DNA from: Hexactinellida sp. DTS-2022
Lineage: Eukaryota > Porifera > Hexactinellida
DNA: 64,000 bases
Assembly: GCA_028753945.1 (NCBI GenBank)
Contig: JAPNXP010000007.1
Location: 3,782,001-3,846,000, forward strand
Direction of reading: 5' to 3'
Shown here: positions 23,983 through 34,110 of the stretch, one piece after another
Layout: each line of letters begins with the position of its first letter
How positions within the stretch are numbered: position 1 is the stretch's first letter
Program-made: the position numbers and the translations under genes
The notes under the pieces: generated by a model
The model's input: only the letters and a program-made list of their open reading frames with translations
Told to the model about the DNA's origin: nothing
Database searches by the model: none

Positions 23983-24086
23983 TTATATACTTAGTACAGT
24001 AGTAGATCACAAAATAGCAGTTTTTTTAAAACTAAAGCAGCGTGTAAGTTTAAAGATTGTTTTGAATTTACATTTGTAATAAAGAA
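23983..24086 (+). repeat. Left copy of the 104-bp LINE target duplication
   Basis: This segment is identical, base for base as read by eye, to 28322-28425. Both begin TTATATACTTAGTACAGTAG and end TGTAATAAAGAA. The first three bases could belong to the (ATT)n tail on the right side, so the true length is 101-104 bp. Confidence 0.95.
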
Positions 24087-24134
24087 CTACTTTTACAAAC
24101 TCTTCAAATAAAAACTTACAGATTAGATATATTT

Positions 24135-25016
24135 ATGTCGAATCGCAAAGACCGATGTAGATTGTCCTCCCAAAAGCAAGCGCAATCTACACCAGAACAC
24201 CCTCTCCAGGTCAGAATTCCCTTATGTCAGGAAGGGGAAGGATCAGTAAATACACTCTCTAAATTTCTCCACTCCTTAGATGAAATTGACGATGAGACAA
24301 TGATTTCGTTTTCACACTCAGAACTCCGACTTATTATACTTAGTGCTCGCGACAGAGAGAGATCCACTCGGCAAGACCAGTCACAACGAGATATACTTGA
24401 TACTAAATTTAAGTCTCTAAGCGATAATGTTAATGAAATAACGGAGAAAGTCTTGACTAACACCAATCGTATAAATGATTACACTAAAGTCATCAAATCC
24501 TATGCAGAAGCTGCTTCTGTTTCCACCATTGACTCCACTCAGGTTCATCATGCTATACAAGAAGAAGAGGATATACGCGTAAAAGCACTCTCAAACAAAG
24601 ATAAGGAAAATCGAGAAAAAAATGTTATTGTCTTTGGAATGCCTAATAATCTCTCAGTTGAGGAATGTTGTGAGGAATTTATGAAAGTTACTCAAACTTT
24701 AGATATAAAACTACAGGTGAAAGAAGTCATCCGTCTTGGAAATGCAAATACTGATGTGGAGAAACCTAGGCCTATTCGTATTAAGTTAGATTCTAAGTAT
24801 GTAAAAGAGAAAGTTGTAGCAAGTGCACATAGATTGAAGGCGTCTCCTCAATTTACGAACATCTATATTAAACCCGACCTTACTTTTATAGAAAGAACTC
24901 TTCAAAAAGAACTACGACTTGAACTATCCAACAAAATACGAGAACAACCTGACAAGCGATGGAAAATTCGGAATAACTTGGTTATAGATAATGGTATGTT
25001 TAATCGAATCTCTTGA
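24135..25016 (+). CDS. LINE ORF1 protein (RNA-binding type)
   Basis: The 293-residue protein probably coats the LINE RNA and accompanies it to the nucleus, as ORF1 proteins do in other LINEs. The N-terminal third is polar and Ser/Gln-rich. Residues about 75-150 have coiled-coil character (repeated KSLSDNVNEITEKVL-type heptads). From about residue 165 the sequence NVIVFGMPNN ... VIRLGNA ... RPIRIKLDS ... matches the RRM-like plus C-terminal domain pattern of L1/L2-type ORF1 proteins. No zinc knuckle is visible. The ATG at 24135 lies 48 bp inside the element. It ends 33 bp before ORF2, so ORF2 may depend on reinitiation. Confidence 0.85.
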   Translation: MSNRKDRCRLSSQKQAQSTPEHPLQVRIPLCQEGEGSVNTLSKFLHSLDEIDDETMISFSHSELRLIILSARDRERSTRQDQSQRDILDTKFKSLSDNVNEITEKVLTNTNRINDYTKVIKSYAEAASVSTIDSTQVHHAIQEEEDIRVKALSNKDKENREKNVIVFGMPNNLSVEECCEEFMKVTQTLDIKLQVKEVIRLGNANTDVEKPRPIRIKLDSKYVKEKVVASAHRLKASPQFTNIYIKPDLTFIERTLQKELRLELSNKIREQPDKRWKIRNNLVIDNGMFNRIS

Positions 25017-25049
25017 CTTTCTTCTCATGAACAAGGGCATATTCCGAAC

Positions 25050-28000
25050 ATGTGTACTGAAATATATAAACGTACTTCTATCCAAGTTAACATAGATTTT
25101 TATCATCATAAACTGACTAAGAATTCATTTTATCCCTCTAATAATGCTACTAAAGAAACAAAGCTCCGTAATCTTATCTATATAAAAGTTCTCAAACCTA
25201 TCCCCGATGGTCTTCTCACAAATGTAGCTTTATGGAACTGTCATTCTCTGAATAATAAAAAGACATATTTATGTGATCTTATTATCTCACATCGCATTGA
25301 TATCTTATGCCTCACAGAAACCTGGGCTACAAGTGAGAATTCCCACACTATTGAAATTCTAAAAAACTTATTACCAGACTATCAAATTATTAACCTCCCT
25401 AGATACTCAAAAGGAGGAGGACTTGCTATTCTAGCTCGGAAGAATTTTCTTATGAAAAGAAACTATGGGTTTAAGTTTACAACCTTTGAGCATATTGATC
25501 TCACTATCTATTCAGGAAGTAATGTTGTTAGACTAATTTTGATTTATCGTCCACCTTGTTCAAAAAAGAATAAGTTCACTGTCTCCCATTTCTTTACTGA
25601 GTTTTCTACACTTATGGAAGACACTTTAATTTGCATCCATAGAATACTGTTATTGGGAGATTTTAACTTCCATATCGACAGTAATGAGGATCCTAATGCT
25701 AGTAAATTTGCTGATATACTAACTTCATGCTCACTTTACCAACATATTGATACTTGCACGCACATTTCAAAACATATCCTTGATCTAATAATTACACGGG
25801 TATGTGATGTAAATTTCATCTCTTCTTTTGAATTGCTTCACTCTACTATATCGGATCATGCATGTATTATTTGTAAATGCAAATTGCCTCTACCTGAGGC
25901 AAAAAAGATTCAAATCACTGGGAGGAAACTACATAATATCAAAATAGATGACTTGTGTAATGACATTAAAGAAGCTTGTGAGGAATTTAATAATGCTGAT
26001 GATGATACGGATGTGGAAAGACTTTCTTCTCATTTGGATGATATGCTAAAAACTTTGCTTGATATACATGCTCCTCTTATTTCGAAAGAAATAAGAAATC
26101 GTCCCAATTGTCCCTGGTACAAAGATGAGTTTAGAAAGGCTAAAAGAATGAAACGTAGAGCTGAGAGAAGATATCGCAAATCACACCTTACTATTCACCT
26201 TGACATCCTAAAACAACAATCAAGATATTATAATGAATTACTAAAGTCTGCAAAGTCAGATTACTATATGACCAGGATTGGTAATTGTGATGCGAAGAGT
26301 CTTTTTAAAACAGTAAACTCGTTTTTCTCTATTAGCAAGAATACTAAGAATTCTTTATTACCTATACATGAATCAGAATTGGATCTTGCAAATAGGTTCG
26401 CTGAACATCTGCACAAAAAGGTTATTGACATACGAGATTGCTTACGACTAAATCGTTTAGATCGTAAGTCTCTGTTATGTAGGTCCTCTGAGACATGCCT
26501 AACCACTATCAAGAACTTTGACTATGTATCCCCACACGAAATAATGAAGATTATATCTACCAGGTCAAATTCTACTTGTCACCTAGATCCACTACCTGTC
26601 TCCATTTTAAAAAAATGTTTAAATCCGCTTCTGCTGCCGCTTTCTCTGATTATTAACAAATCCCTAAGTAGTGGTGTCTTCCCCTCAATTTGGAAAAAAT
26701 CACTTGTTTTCCCTACTTTGAAAAAAGCTTCCCTTGATCCTGAAAATTTATTCAATTATCGTCCTATATCAAATTTGTCTTTTCTTTCTAAAGTTATTGA
26801 GTGTGTGATTGTAACTCAACTTGAATCTTATTTACATCAGAATAACCTATTTCCCACAAGACAGTCTGCATATCGTCGGTACCACTCCGCTGAAACAATG
26901 ATGCTTAAAATTACTAATGACTTAGCCTTATCTCTTGATAGGAATATGGATGTAGCTTTCGTCTTGATGGACCTGAGCAGTGCTTTCGATACAGTTGATC
27001 ACAATATATTATTAAAAAGATTAGAAGAAAAGTTTGGTTTTACTGGAATTGTTCAAAAATGGGTGAAGAGCTATTTAGCTGAACGTACACAGACCGTAGT
27101 TATTTCTAAAGTAGAATCTCTAGCTAGTCCTATGCCATGTGGTGTTCCACAAGGATCTGTTCTTGGGCCTCTCCTCTTTCTATTATATATCTCTCCAATT
27201 CAAGAAATTGCACAATACTACAATATGGAAATAATGATTTATGCTGATGACACTCAATTGTATACCTCCCTTTCAGATAATTCATCTACTCTACAATTAG
27301 AAAATTTTCAACGCTGCCTCAATGATATTATACAGTGGTTTCAATCTAATATGATGAAGTGCAACCCAGAGAAGACGAAATTAATACATTTTTCCTCAAA
27401 ATTCAAGAATGTCTCCTCATCCTTTAAAATATTCGCGGATGGACACGAAGTTAAGCTGGTAGAGGATGCAGTAGATCTGGGGGTTATATTGGATTCTAGT
27501 TTAAACATGAAAAAACAAGTATCAAAATTATGCTCTTCTGCTTCTATTACTCTCCGAAAAATCAGTAGTATTAGTAAATTTTTGGACAGAAAAGTATTAG
27601 AACGATTAGTTCATGCATTTATTTCCACCAAATTAGACTACTGTAACTCTATCTTATATGGATTGCCGGGTGTTGAAATACAAAGAGTTCAGCGTATACA
27701 AAATGCAGCTGCAAGACTAATCACTAAATGCAAAATACAAGATCACATCTCACCTATCCTGGACCAATTACACTGGCTCACGATAAAAAAGAGGATTGTT
27801 TATAAACTATTATTGTTAACCTTTAAATCTCTGTTCCACCAGACCCCAAGATACCTTTATGAAACTCTTGTTCTTCAACATCATCATGAACCAACTATGT
27901 CTCTAAGATCTGAAAATACTAGGCGATTACAGGTAAAAATACCCAACAATAAATTTTATGGCGGAAGAGCGTACTCAGTTATTGCTCCAAGGCTATGGAA

Positions 28001-28106
28001 TGCAATCCCTCCGAGCATCAGAAATAGTAACTCAATTGAGATATTTAAGAAACGTTTGAAGACTCTCTTATTTAAATCTGATGAACATGTATTTTGGACT
28101 TGTTGA
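25050..28106 (+). CDS. LINE ORF2: endonuclease-reverse transcriptase
   Basis: The 1018-residue protein nicks target DNA and copies the LINE RNA at the nick. An apurinic-type endonuclease occupies about residues 58-280, with WNCHSL, the LTETW Glu (E90), LLGDFNFH (D204) and the SDH motif at 268-270. The reverse transcriptase spans about 520-790, with NYRPISNLSFLSKV, MDLSSAFDTVDHN, CGVPQGSVLGPLLF and the YADD active site at about 731. The C-terminus ends with the conserved GGRAYSVIAPRLWNAIPPSI block. No stop or shift occurs, and all key residues I can check are present. It should be competent if expressed. The motifs fit the CR1/L2 group rather than L1 or RTE. Confidence 0.95.
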   Translation: MCTEIYKRTSIQVNIDFYHHKLTKNSFYPSNNATKETKLRNLIYIKVLKPIPDGLLTNVALWNCHSLNNKKTYLCDLIISHRIDILCLTETWATSENSHTIEILKNLLPDYQIINLPRYSKGGGLAILARKNFLMKRNYGFKFTTFEHIDLTIYSGSNVVRLILIYRPPCSKKNKFTVSHFFTEFSTLMEDTLICIHRILLLGDFNFHIDSNEDPNASKFADILTSCSLYQHIDTCTHISKHILDLIITRVCDVNFISSFELLHSTISDHACIICKCKLPLPEAKKIQITGRKLHNIKIDDLCNDIKEACEEFNNADDDTDVERLSSHLDDMLKTLLDIHAPLISKEIRNRPNCPWYKDEFRKAKRMKRRAERRYRKSHLTIHLDILKQQSRYYNELLKSAKSDYYMTRIGNCDAKSLFKTVNSFFSISKNTKNSLLPIHESELDLANRFAEHLHKKVIDIRDCLRLNRLDRKSLLCRSSETCLTTIKNFDYVSPHEIMKIISTRSNSTCHLDPLPVSILKKCLNPLLLPLSLIINKSLSSGVFPSIWKKSLVFPTLKKASLDPENLFNYRPISNLSFLSKVIECVIVTQLESYLHQNNLFPTRQSAYRRYHSAETMMLKITNDLALSLDRNMDVAFVLMDLSSAFDTVDHNILLKRLEEKFGFTGIVQKWVKSYLAERTQTVVISKVESLASPMPCGVPQGSVLGPLLFLLYISPIQEIAQYYNMEIMIYADDTQLYTSLSDNSSTLQLENFQRCLNDIIQWFQSNMMKCNPEKTKLIHFSSKFKNVSSSFKIFADGHEVKLVEDAVDLGVILDSSLNMKKQVSKLCSSASITLRKISSISKFLDRKVLERLVHAFISTKLDYCNSILYGLPGVEIQRVQRIQNAAARLITKCKIQDHISPILDQLHWLTIKKRIVYKLLLLTFKSLFHQTPRYLYETLVLQHHHEPTMSLRSENTRRLQVKIPNNKFYGGRAYSVIAPRLWNAIPPSIRNSNSIEIFKKRLKTLLFKSDEHVFWTC

Positions 28107-28321
28107 AGACTATTACTACTTTACCTCTTATTTCTCTTTTTACCAGTTGTATTTAATTCATCTTGCAAGTATTATTCCTAAACATTCAAGTAACTTTAAA
28201 ACTACCTAGATGTACTTATACTTTACTGTACTATATATTAATTTTCACTTTGACCTTGTAAAGCGCATTGAGACTTTGTGAACTGCGCTTAATAAATGCT
28301 GTATTATTATTATTATTATTA

Positions 28322-28425
28322 TTATATACTTAGTACAGTAGTAGATCACAAAATAGCAGTTTTTTTAAAACTAAAGCAGCGTGTAAGTTTAAAGATTGTT
28401 TTGAATTTACATTTGTAATAAAGAA
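28322..28425 (+). repeat. Right copy of the 104-bp LINE target duplication
   Basis: It follows the (ATT)n tail directly and is identical to 23983-24086. After it the older sequence resumes at 28426 with GAGCCGTTGG. Confidence 0.95.
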
Positions 28426-29691
28426 TGAGCCGTTGGAGTGTAAAATTGGTGATAATATTATTGTGGAGATGTAGCTTTCAGCATTTCGATAATACAACTG
28501 TGCACTCACGAAATTTATCACATTCGCATAGGTTAGAAGTAGCTAGAGTGGTAGCAGATACATCTGTAAATGCTTATTTTTATGATCAATTTGATTCTTT
28601 AGAGAACACAAACTTTGCACTTAATTATGGTAACCTAAATAAGGTTAGGAGTTCTGCAGTTCTGCGAAAAGCTAAATTTGATTAGTATAGTTTACAGAAG
28701 TATTCTAATGATAACTGGAGTGAGTTAATTAGCTTACAACAGTATTATAGAAATAGTGTTATTGGCCTTCATGTTAGAGGTTACATACAGTCATTAAGTC
28801 ATAATCCTTTCATTATACATACATATGTACACTGAAGATCCGATCAAAATATCGAAATTGTCTAAAGATACAAGAATTGATCTTCACTTAGATGCCACAT
28901 GATCAATTGTTAGGAAAATAGAACCCTCACTAAAGAAAGTATATTTAAAAAAATTTAACTACAAAAAGATGTGAGAAAAATGTTTTACATTGCATCGGAT
29001 TTATTGTACGCGCAGTTGAAATTACAATTATCAATAATTTATTCCAATCTTTATGCATTGTATTTATGACTAGTACTTTAAGTGCAATAGTAATGACACA
29101 TACTCATTTGCTAGAAACATACATTAGTAATGAATCCGTAAACTCCTTAGAGACTAATGAATATTTGGTGGAAGAAAGTATGGACGATAATAATATTGCT
29201 AGTGATAACAAGGATAGTAAACATACAGGGAAAATCCCCTTTCGGCAAACATTTTGTAAATAAAGCAAAAAATTGCAAATCTTGGATCAACAATAATCCA
29301 GGAAAAAATACTGATCCAAATCCTTGATATATTCCTGAGCTTATAGAATACTTGTTAACATTCTACCTACTTATATTACCTTTGTGGAAGTGGAATAATC
29401 TTAGGACCTATTAGTGTAGCGGATAAGAACAAGACTAGCATCTTTAGCAACGCTATTGTGGAGAATTGGATGCGTATTGTTAAGTTAAATATTTTGGAAT
29501 CCAAAACTAATTTGAGGCCAGGGGATTTGATACAATTGCTATATCCTGGTATAGTAAGTAGGTTATCAGCGTTTCAATTTGCCTTTCACCCGCGAGCGAA
29601 TAAGGTATTTAAAGGTCATAAAAGAGTAAGCAATAGTTTGGAAGAGGAAAGTGCTGAAGAATGGTCACGAAAAAAGATGGCGGCCATTTAA

Positions 29692-30066
29692 TATCGTATT
29701 AGTGAAAGGAATTCATGCATATTATCATTAATGTGTTAAATCGTAAACCAATAAACTAGTTCTCTCTTTATTTCCATGTTATACTAAGTAGTTCTCTACC
29801 TTTTATAGAATAACTTTGGTTATCTCGATCTTTCTTATCACATATAATCATTTCTAATATTTGTCACTATTTTAAAATCATGCACTCGTTGGTAAGTCAT
29901 ATTCTGAGATAATATGTTGCTTTACATAAATATGAGATTCACCCACATAAAAAGGCAAATGGGTATATTTGGAGAGAAGGAAGAACAGCACAAGTAAGAT
30001 CATTCAGATAGAAGTTACGCAAATTATAGAAATGAAAAAAACCTGGAGTTGCTTAAAATACCTAAC
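29692..30066. other. Gene-free AT-rich stretch
   Basis: Nothing recognisable lies between the decayed gene and the hAT MITE at 30075. Confidence 0.4.
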
Positions 30067-30074
30067 ATTGTTGT

Positions 30075-30635
30075 CATGGGCGTAGAGTTATTAATTATTT
30101 TACCAAAAGCTGACGGGGCGTGATTCTGTGTTTGAAAATAATTTTTCGTTCATAAACAATGGCAAAATTTTGAATAGCGGGGTGGTCGTAATTCCAAAAT
30201 CTATTAATACTAATGTTAATAAGTGGTTGAACGAGAAAAAAAATTAATAGGAATATCGGGATCATCGTATTCTGAGGTGGTCGTTAAGCGGGATTCCACA
30301 ATTGGATACTCGTGCAGTAAATTATTGATAAAATATCCGGAAAGTATAATTATTTTTGATTGACCGGTTAATCGGTTTTTCCGCTTAATCGGGTCAAAAT
30401 TTCACAGGATTTATAGGACAGAATTATAGTTTGGCTTACAATATTTTCGGTTAATCGGTTTCTCCGCTTAATCGGGTCAAAACAACGACTGTAGTCATGA
30501 TTTCATACTCTGTATATATTTATATATTTACGGAATCTTTAACAGAAAGCTGACGGGGCGAAGAGTCCTCCGCCCCGTAATGCATACGGGCTGACGGGGC
30601 GTGCCCCGGCCGCCCCGTCATACTCTACGCCTATG
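30075..30635 (+). mobile_element. hAT-type MITE, 561 bp, copy A of an identical pair
   Basis: Perfect ATTGTTGT duplications (30067-30074 and 30636-30643) flank ends CATGGGCGTAGAGT and ACTCTACGCCTATG. GACGGGGCG words face each other near both ends. The interior carries pogo-like words (GGTTAATCGGTTTTTCCGCT), which suggests an older insert captured by the element. The copy at 59661-60221 has the same length and appears identical by eye. Confidence 0.95.
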
Positions 30636-30830
30636 ATTGTTGTAGTAATCATAATATTGTTTATATGTCTGATTCTATTCTCTTAAGGTTAAATTACCCC
30701 ACGTGAATGAAAGTTCTTGTATTAATCTGTAATTGTGAGAAATATATACCTATACGATACAAATCAATAAACCAAAAAGAAAATGTCCCTATCTATTATA
30801 CTTTTTATTTTTTATCGCTTTCAAAATTTG

Positions 30831-31242
30831 GCTAATACAAATCTCCCATAGGGCGATTTCCAAAAGTGGTGGTAGATATTATGCGGTCATTTGGCAATGC
30901 GGCCATCAATGTTTGTTATCAGAATCAATATTTAAAGATTATAAGCGTAAGGAGTTGGTAGACGGTTTACATTTTTGAATTATGACTTGGAATTTTTTTT
31001 ATCAAGCATTTAATCAAATTTCGCATAAAAAGATGACCTTTTTATTCATTTTTTGGTTTCAAAAGGTCGCAATATTTTGTATTTAGATCTTATCAAAATT
31101 CTAAACCGCCCACCAACCGCCCATAACGATGATCTATCTGATAGATCACACAGTACAGGTCTTTAGCAAATAATGATCTTGCAAACCACACACTTATCAG
31201 GTGGAGTCTGAAAAAATCCCCCTATGGGACTTTTGTATTAGC
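30831..31242. mobile_element. MITE, about 412 bp, GCTAATACAAA ends
   Basis: GCTAATACAAATCTCCCATAGGG on the left faces CCCTATGGGACTTTTGTATTAGC on the right, an imperfect inverted repeat of about 25 bp. No target duplication longer than 2 bp is obvious and there is no ORF. Confidence 0.6.
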
Positions 31243-31626
31243 ATAATACTGCAAGCCCAATAATTTTGAATTTATAGAAGATAATTAGATTTCGTTTTCA
31301 GTTTCGATATAGCTATAATGTCTTCCATCATATATGTGAAATTCAAACTCCCACCTTCAAAACTAAATTCATGTGTTTTTTTGGGTGAATCTGCCGTAAT
31401 TTAACCTTAATGAAGAATATTGCATTCCAAATACTTGTATATTTCAAGTTGTTTGATTATGTAAGGATTGCAATCGTGTTTACAGAAAGTAATCACTAAT
31501 CCTGATATAATTAGGAAGTGCAGTCATGATATTCTTCAGAGGTACCAAAAACTTTAGTTCCTGTGAACACTGTGACGCAAATCAAATAAATTATTATCAA
31601 TTAGTATTATTAGAGGGAAAGCTTAA

Positions 31627-31755
31627 TAAGGCCGAATGGAATAAGGTCGAATTGTCAATCCGGAATAAGGCCGAATAATATTAAAGAGCGGAATAAGGCC
31701 GAATTGTATTCAAGACTGGAATAAAGACGAATTGTTAATCCGGAATAAGGCCTTT
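31627..31755 (+). repeat. Left tandem array of MULE 2
   Basis: Six units of about 20-28 bp contain GGAATAAGGCCGAA (variants AAGGTCGAA, AAAGACGAA), separated by TTGTCAATCC or TTGTATTCAAGACT-type spacers. It is mirrored at 34535-34683. Confidence 0.9.
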
Positions 31756-32952
31756 GTTATGTTTTGTTACCATTCGTACATATTTGATGTGATTTAACAC
31801 AAATAATTGTATTCTCAGCTACAATGATTCCAAGATGTTATTCTCTGATCCGGCTTCTTATCAAATTTTTTAATTCGATACAACTAGTTATTAATGGTAT
31901 ATATTATAGAATAAATCATATCCCAATAATGGCTAATTACGAAATTATTGAAGGTTGTCGCAGACTCGTTCATTTATGTCAATGGAGGCTATACCTACAG
32001 AATGGATAAAGCTGTTAAAGGTATCCGATATTTAAGATGCACTGAATTCAAGGTGGGTTGTCCTGGACGAGCGAAATATCTTCGGACATGATTTCAATCA
32101 CAAATGAACACAAAAATCATGAAGAATCCGAAACAAATGTCGAAATTAGAAAGTTATTAAACGAAAAGCTGAAAATTCGTAAGGATCGCTTCGTGAAATT
32201 TTCGATGAAGAGGCCAATGAGTCTGAAGTAGGTGGAAATATTAGCTTTGCACGATTGGAGAATATTATGTATAAAAGAAGAAGATTAAACAGACCACAGA
32301 TTCCCTTGAATGCAGAAGACACGATTTCTTTAATGCAAACTTGCAATGACGAATTCAAAATAAATCATTCTTTTTCAATTAATGGACCATTGCCAGGTGA
32401 GATGGCGATTGGTTTATGAGTCTTAAATGGATATGTGCACTACAGTCAGGCGGAGATGCAACACTATTGCAGGCTGATGCTACATTTTTTGTAGTCCCTA
32501 AGCAATTCAAACAACTGTTGAACATTTTCCTGGAGTACAAGTCCCGTTATTTACCAGCAATTCACATTCTGATGACAAAAAAGAAAGCCACCCAATATGA
32601 TCGAGTTGTAGAGAAAATTAAAGAGATGGTACCATTTACTGCAACTAGGATAATGACAGACTATGAAAGACCGCTATTCAATTCTTTATCTACAGGTTTT
32701 CGCAATGCAGCAGTTAGAGGTTGTAAATATCATCACGACCAAACACTTTACAAAACTGGAATACTAAAAAATGGATTGGCGACTCTCTATACTTCACATC
32801 AGGAATTCAGTAAGTGGGCTGAAAGGTTTATGTGTTTGCCTCTTCTTCCATGTGATAAAATCATGGAGATGTTTAACTACCTCAAACACAAGATATCTGA
32901 TTTACCAACATCAGAGAATGAAAAAGTAAAGAAACTACTCAGATACTATGAA

Positions 32953-33111
32953 CAAGGGCGTAGCCAGCCTAAGCCAGACCAAAATCTAGGGGGGGCAAAT
33001 GTACAACTTGCGAGCGCAGCGAGCGACTTAAAGGAGGTCTGGGTCTGAAAATGGCTGAGTAGGGGGGGGGGGGCAACTGCCTCCCCCTTACCCCCCCTCC
33101 CTACGCCCATG
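32953..33111. mobile_element. hAT-type MITE, 159 bp, inside the MULE 2 gene
   Basis: Perfect ACTATGAA duplications (32945-32952 and 33112-33119) flank ends CAAGGGCGTAGCC and CTACGCCCATG. Opposing G-runs and C-runs fill the interior. Conceptual removal with one duplication copy joins the MULE 2 frame (LRYYE to RFWLEQ) without a shift, which supports the boundaries. Confidence 0.92.
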
Positions 33112-33440
33112 ACTATGAACGATTCTGGTTGGAACAAATAGGCCCCTCAAGACTCTCTGTATTCCAGAATGACAAAAGCACAAATAATGACCCTGAGAGT
33201 TTTCACGCTAGATTGAAAAGAAAATTTTGCTCACATAATCCTAATAATTGGAGCTTTATAACAAAATGAATCAAGTGATTAAAACTACAGAGAAAGATAT
33301 AGAGAGAATTGATAACAACATCCCTATTCGCCGTAATGTCACACCTGATAGCACTCCATAAAAATCGAATTATCCAAGACCTCCAAAGAAAATTAATACA
33401 CGATGAGATCAATTTAATCGAATACTTTATTAAAGGAAAT

Positions 33441-33540
33441 TAACGCGCCATGTAATTAACGCGAAGGAAATTAACGCTCCATGAAATTAAAGCGAATTGG
33501 AGCTGAACATTTTCAAATACATGAAATTAACGCGAATCGA
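33441..33540 (+). repeat. Short array of GAAATTAACGCG words
   Basis: Five variants of CATGAAATTAACGCGAA occur at 10-40 bp spacing, just before the half foldback. They may be subterminal repeats of another, undelimited element. Confidence 0.55.
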
Positions 33541-33549
33541 GCAGTACGT

Positions 33550-34110
33550 TATATAAGGCCTTACTACTGAGTAAATTGCTGTACCATGGATTACTTAAAG
33601 GCCATTAATTATTAGCTACATATCTTTATCTCAATAGCTAGTATTGACAGACCTGATAAATGCATTATAGTTGTATAGGGAGTTAGGGACATGATACCAA
33701 GGCATACATAACACCCTTTAGAATTGTGATATATCACCATTTGATTACGTAATCGCTATTTTTCGAGGGAATTATCGTGTTTTTATAGCCTGCTTTTAAC
33801 AAAGTTAAACGCGTTATAAATGCTCAAAATTGGAACACGAGGATGTCCATAACTAGTTGAATGAAATATATCGAAATTATAAATGGAATGTTGACACATT
33901 CCTCGGTTGCCAGGGAAATGCACATTTCTTAAAATGAGCCATAACTCAAAAACTACCTATTTTATGTAAACTATGTTAGTACTGATCTATCCGCAATTGG
34001 TAACTTCCTATTCATTGATAATACATTTTCTAGGCCTAACTTCAATAATCTTTGAGATAATGAGTGTATTACCATATAAATAATTAAGTGTTAATAATTG
34101 AGATAGCTTT
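33550..34110. repeat. Half foldback repeat, right arm lost
   Basis: It matches the left arm of the 52033-53108 palindrome from TATATAAGGCCTTACTACT through the central CTTTGAGATAATGAG and then stops. The right arm is absent. It lies between the MULE core and the RING finger of MULE 2. Confidence 0.8.

Larger units (their letters stand above)
24087..28321 (+). mobile_element. Full-length CR1/L2-group LINE, 4.2 kb
   Basis: The element starts CTACTTTTACAAACTCTTCA right after the left duplication, has two open, undamaged reading frames (24135-25016 and 25050-28106) and a 215-bp 3' UTR, and ends in (ATT)n. The 3' end GTAAAGCGCATTGAG...GCGCTTAATAAATGCTGTATT is a style common in L2-like elements. 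Both ORFs intact and a perfect 104-bp target duplication indicate a very recent insertion. Long duplications are unusual for this group. Clade assignment within CR1/L2 is inferred from RT motifs and tail only. Confidence 0.92.
23754..29691 (+). pseudogene. Decayed TE-associated gene split by the LINE
   Basis: Readable pieces lie on both sides of the LINE: 23754-24002 (GKLLISGMEWKSITLIHGDS...) and 28426-28680, 29066-29261 and 29458-29688. The last piece reads from GPISVADKNKTSIFSN through VENWMRIVKLNIL, LRPGDLIQLLYPGIVSRL to a basic end. From memory, the VENW.RI.K.NIL..K..LRPGD.I pattern occurs in multicopy invertebrate proteins, probably of transposon origin; I cannot name the family. Stops and shifts separate the pieces, so it was dead or dying before the LINE landed. 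The LINE's target duplication is included in the interval. Confidence 0.4.
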
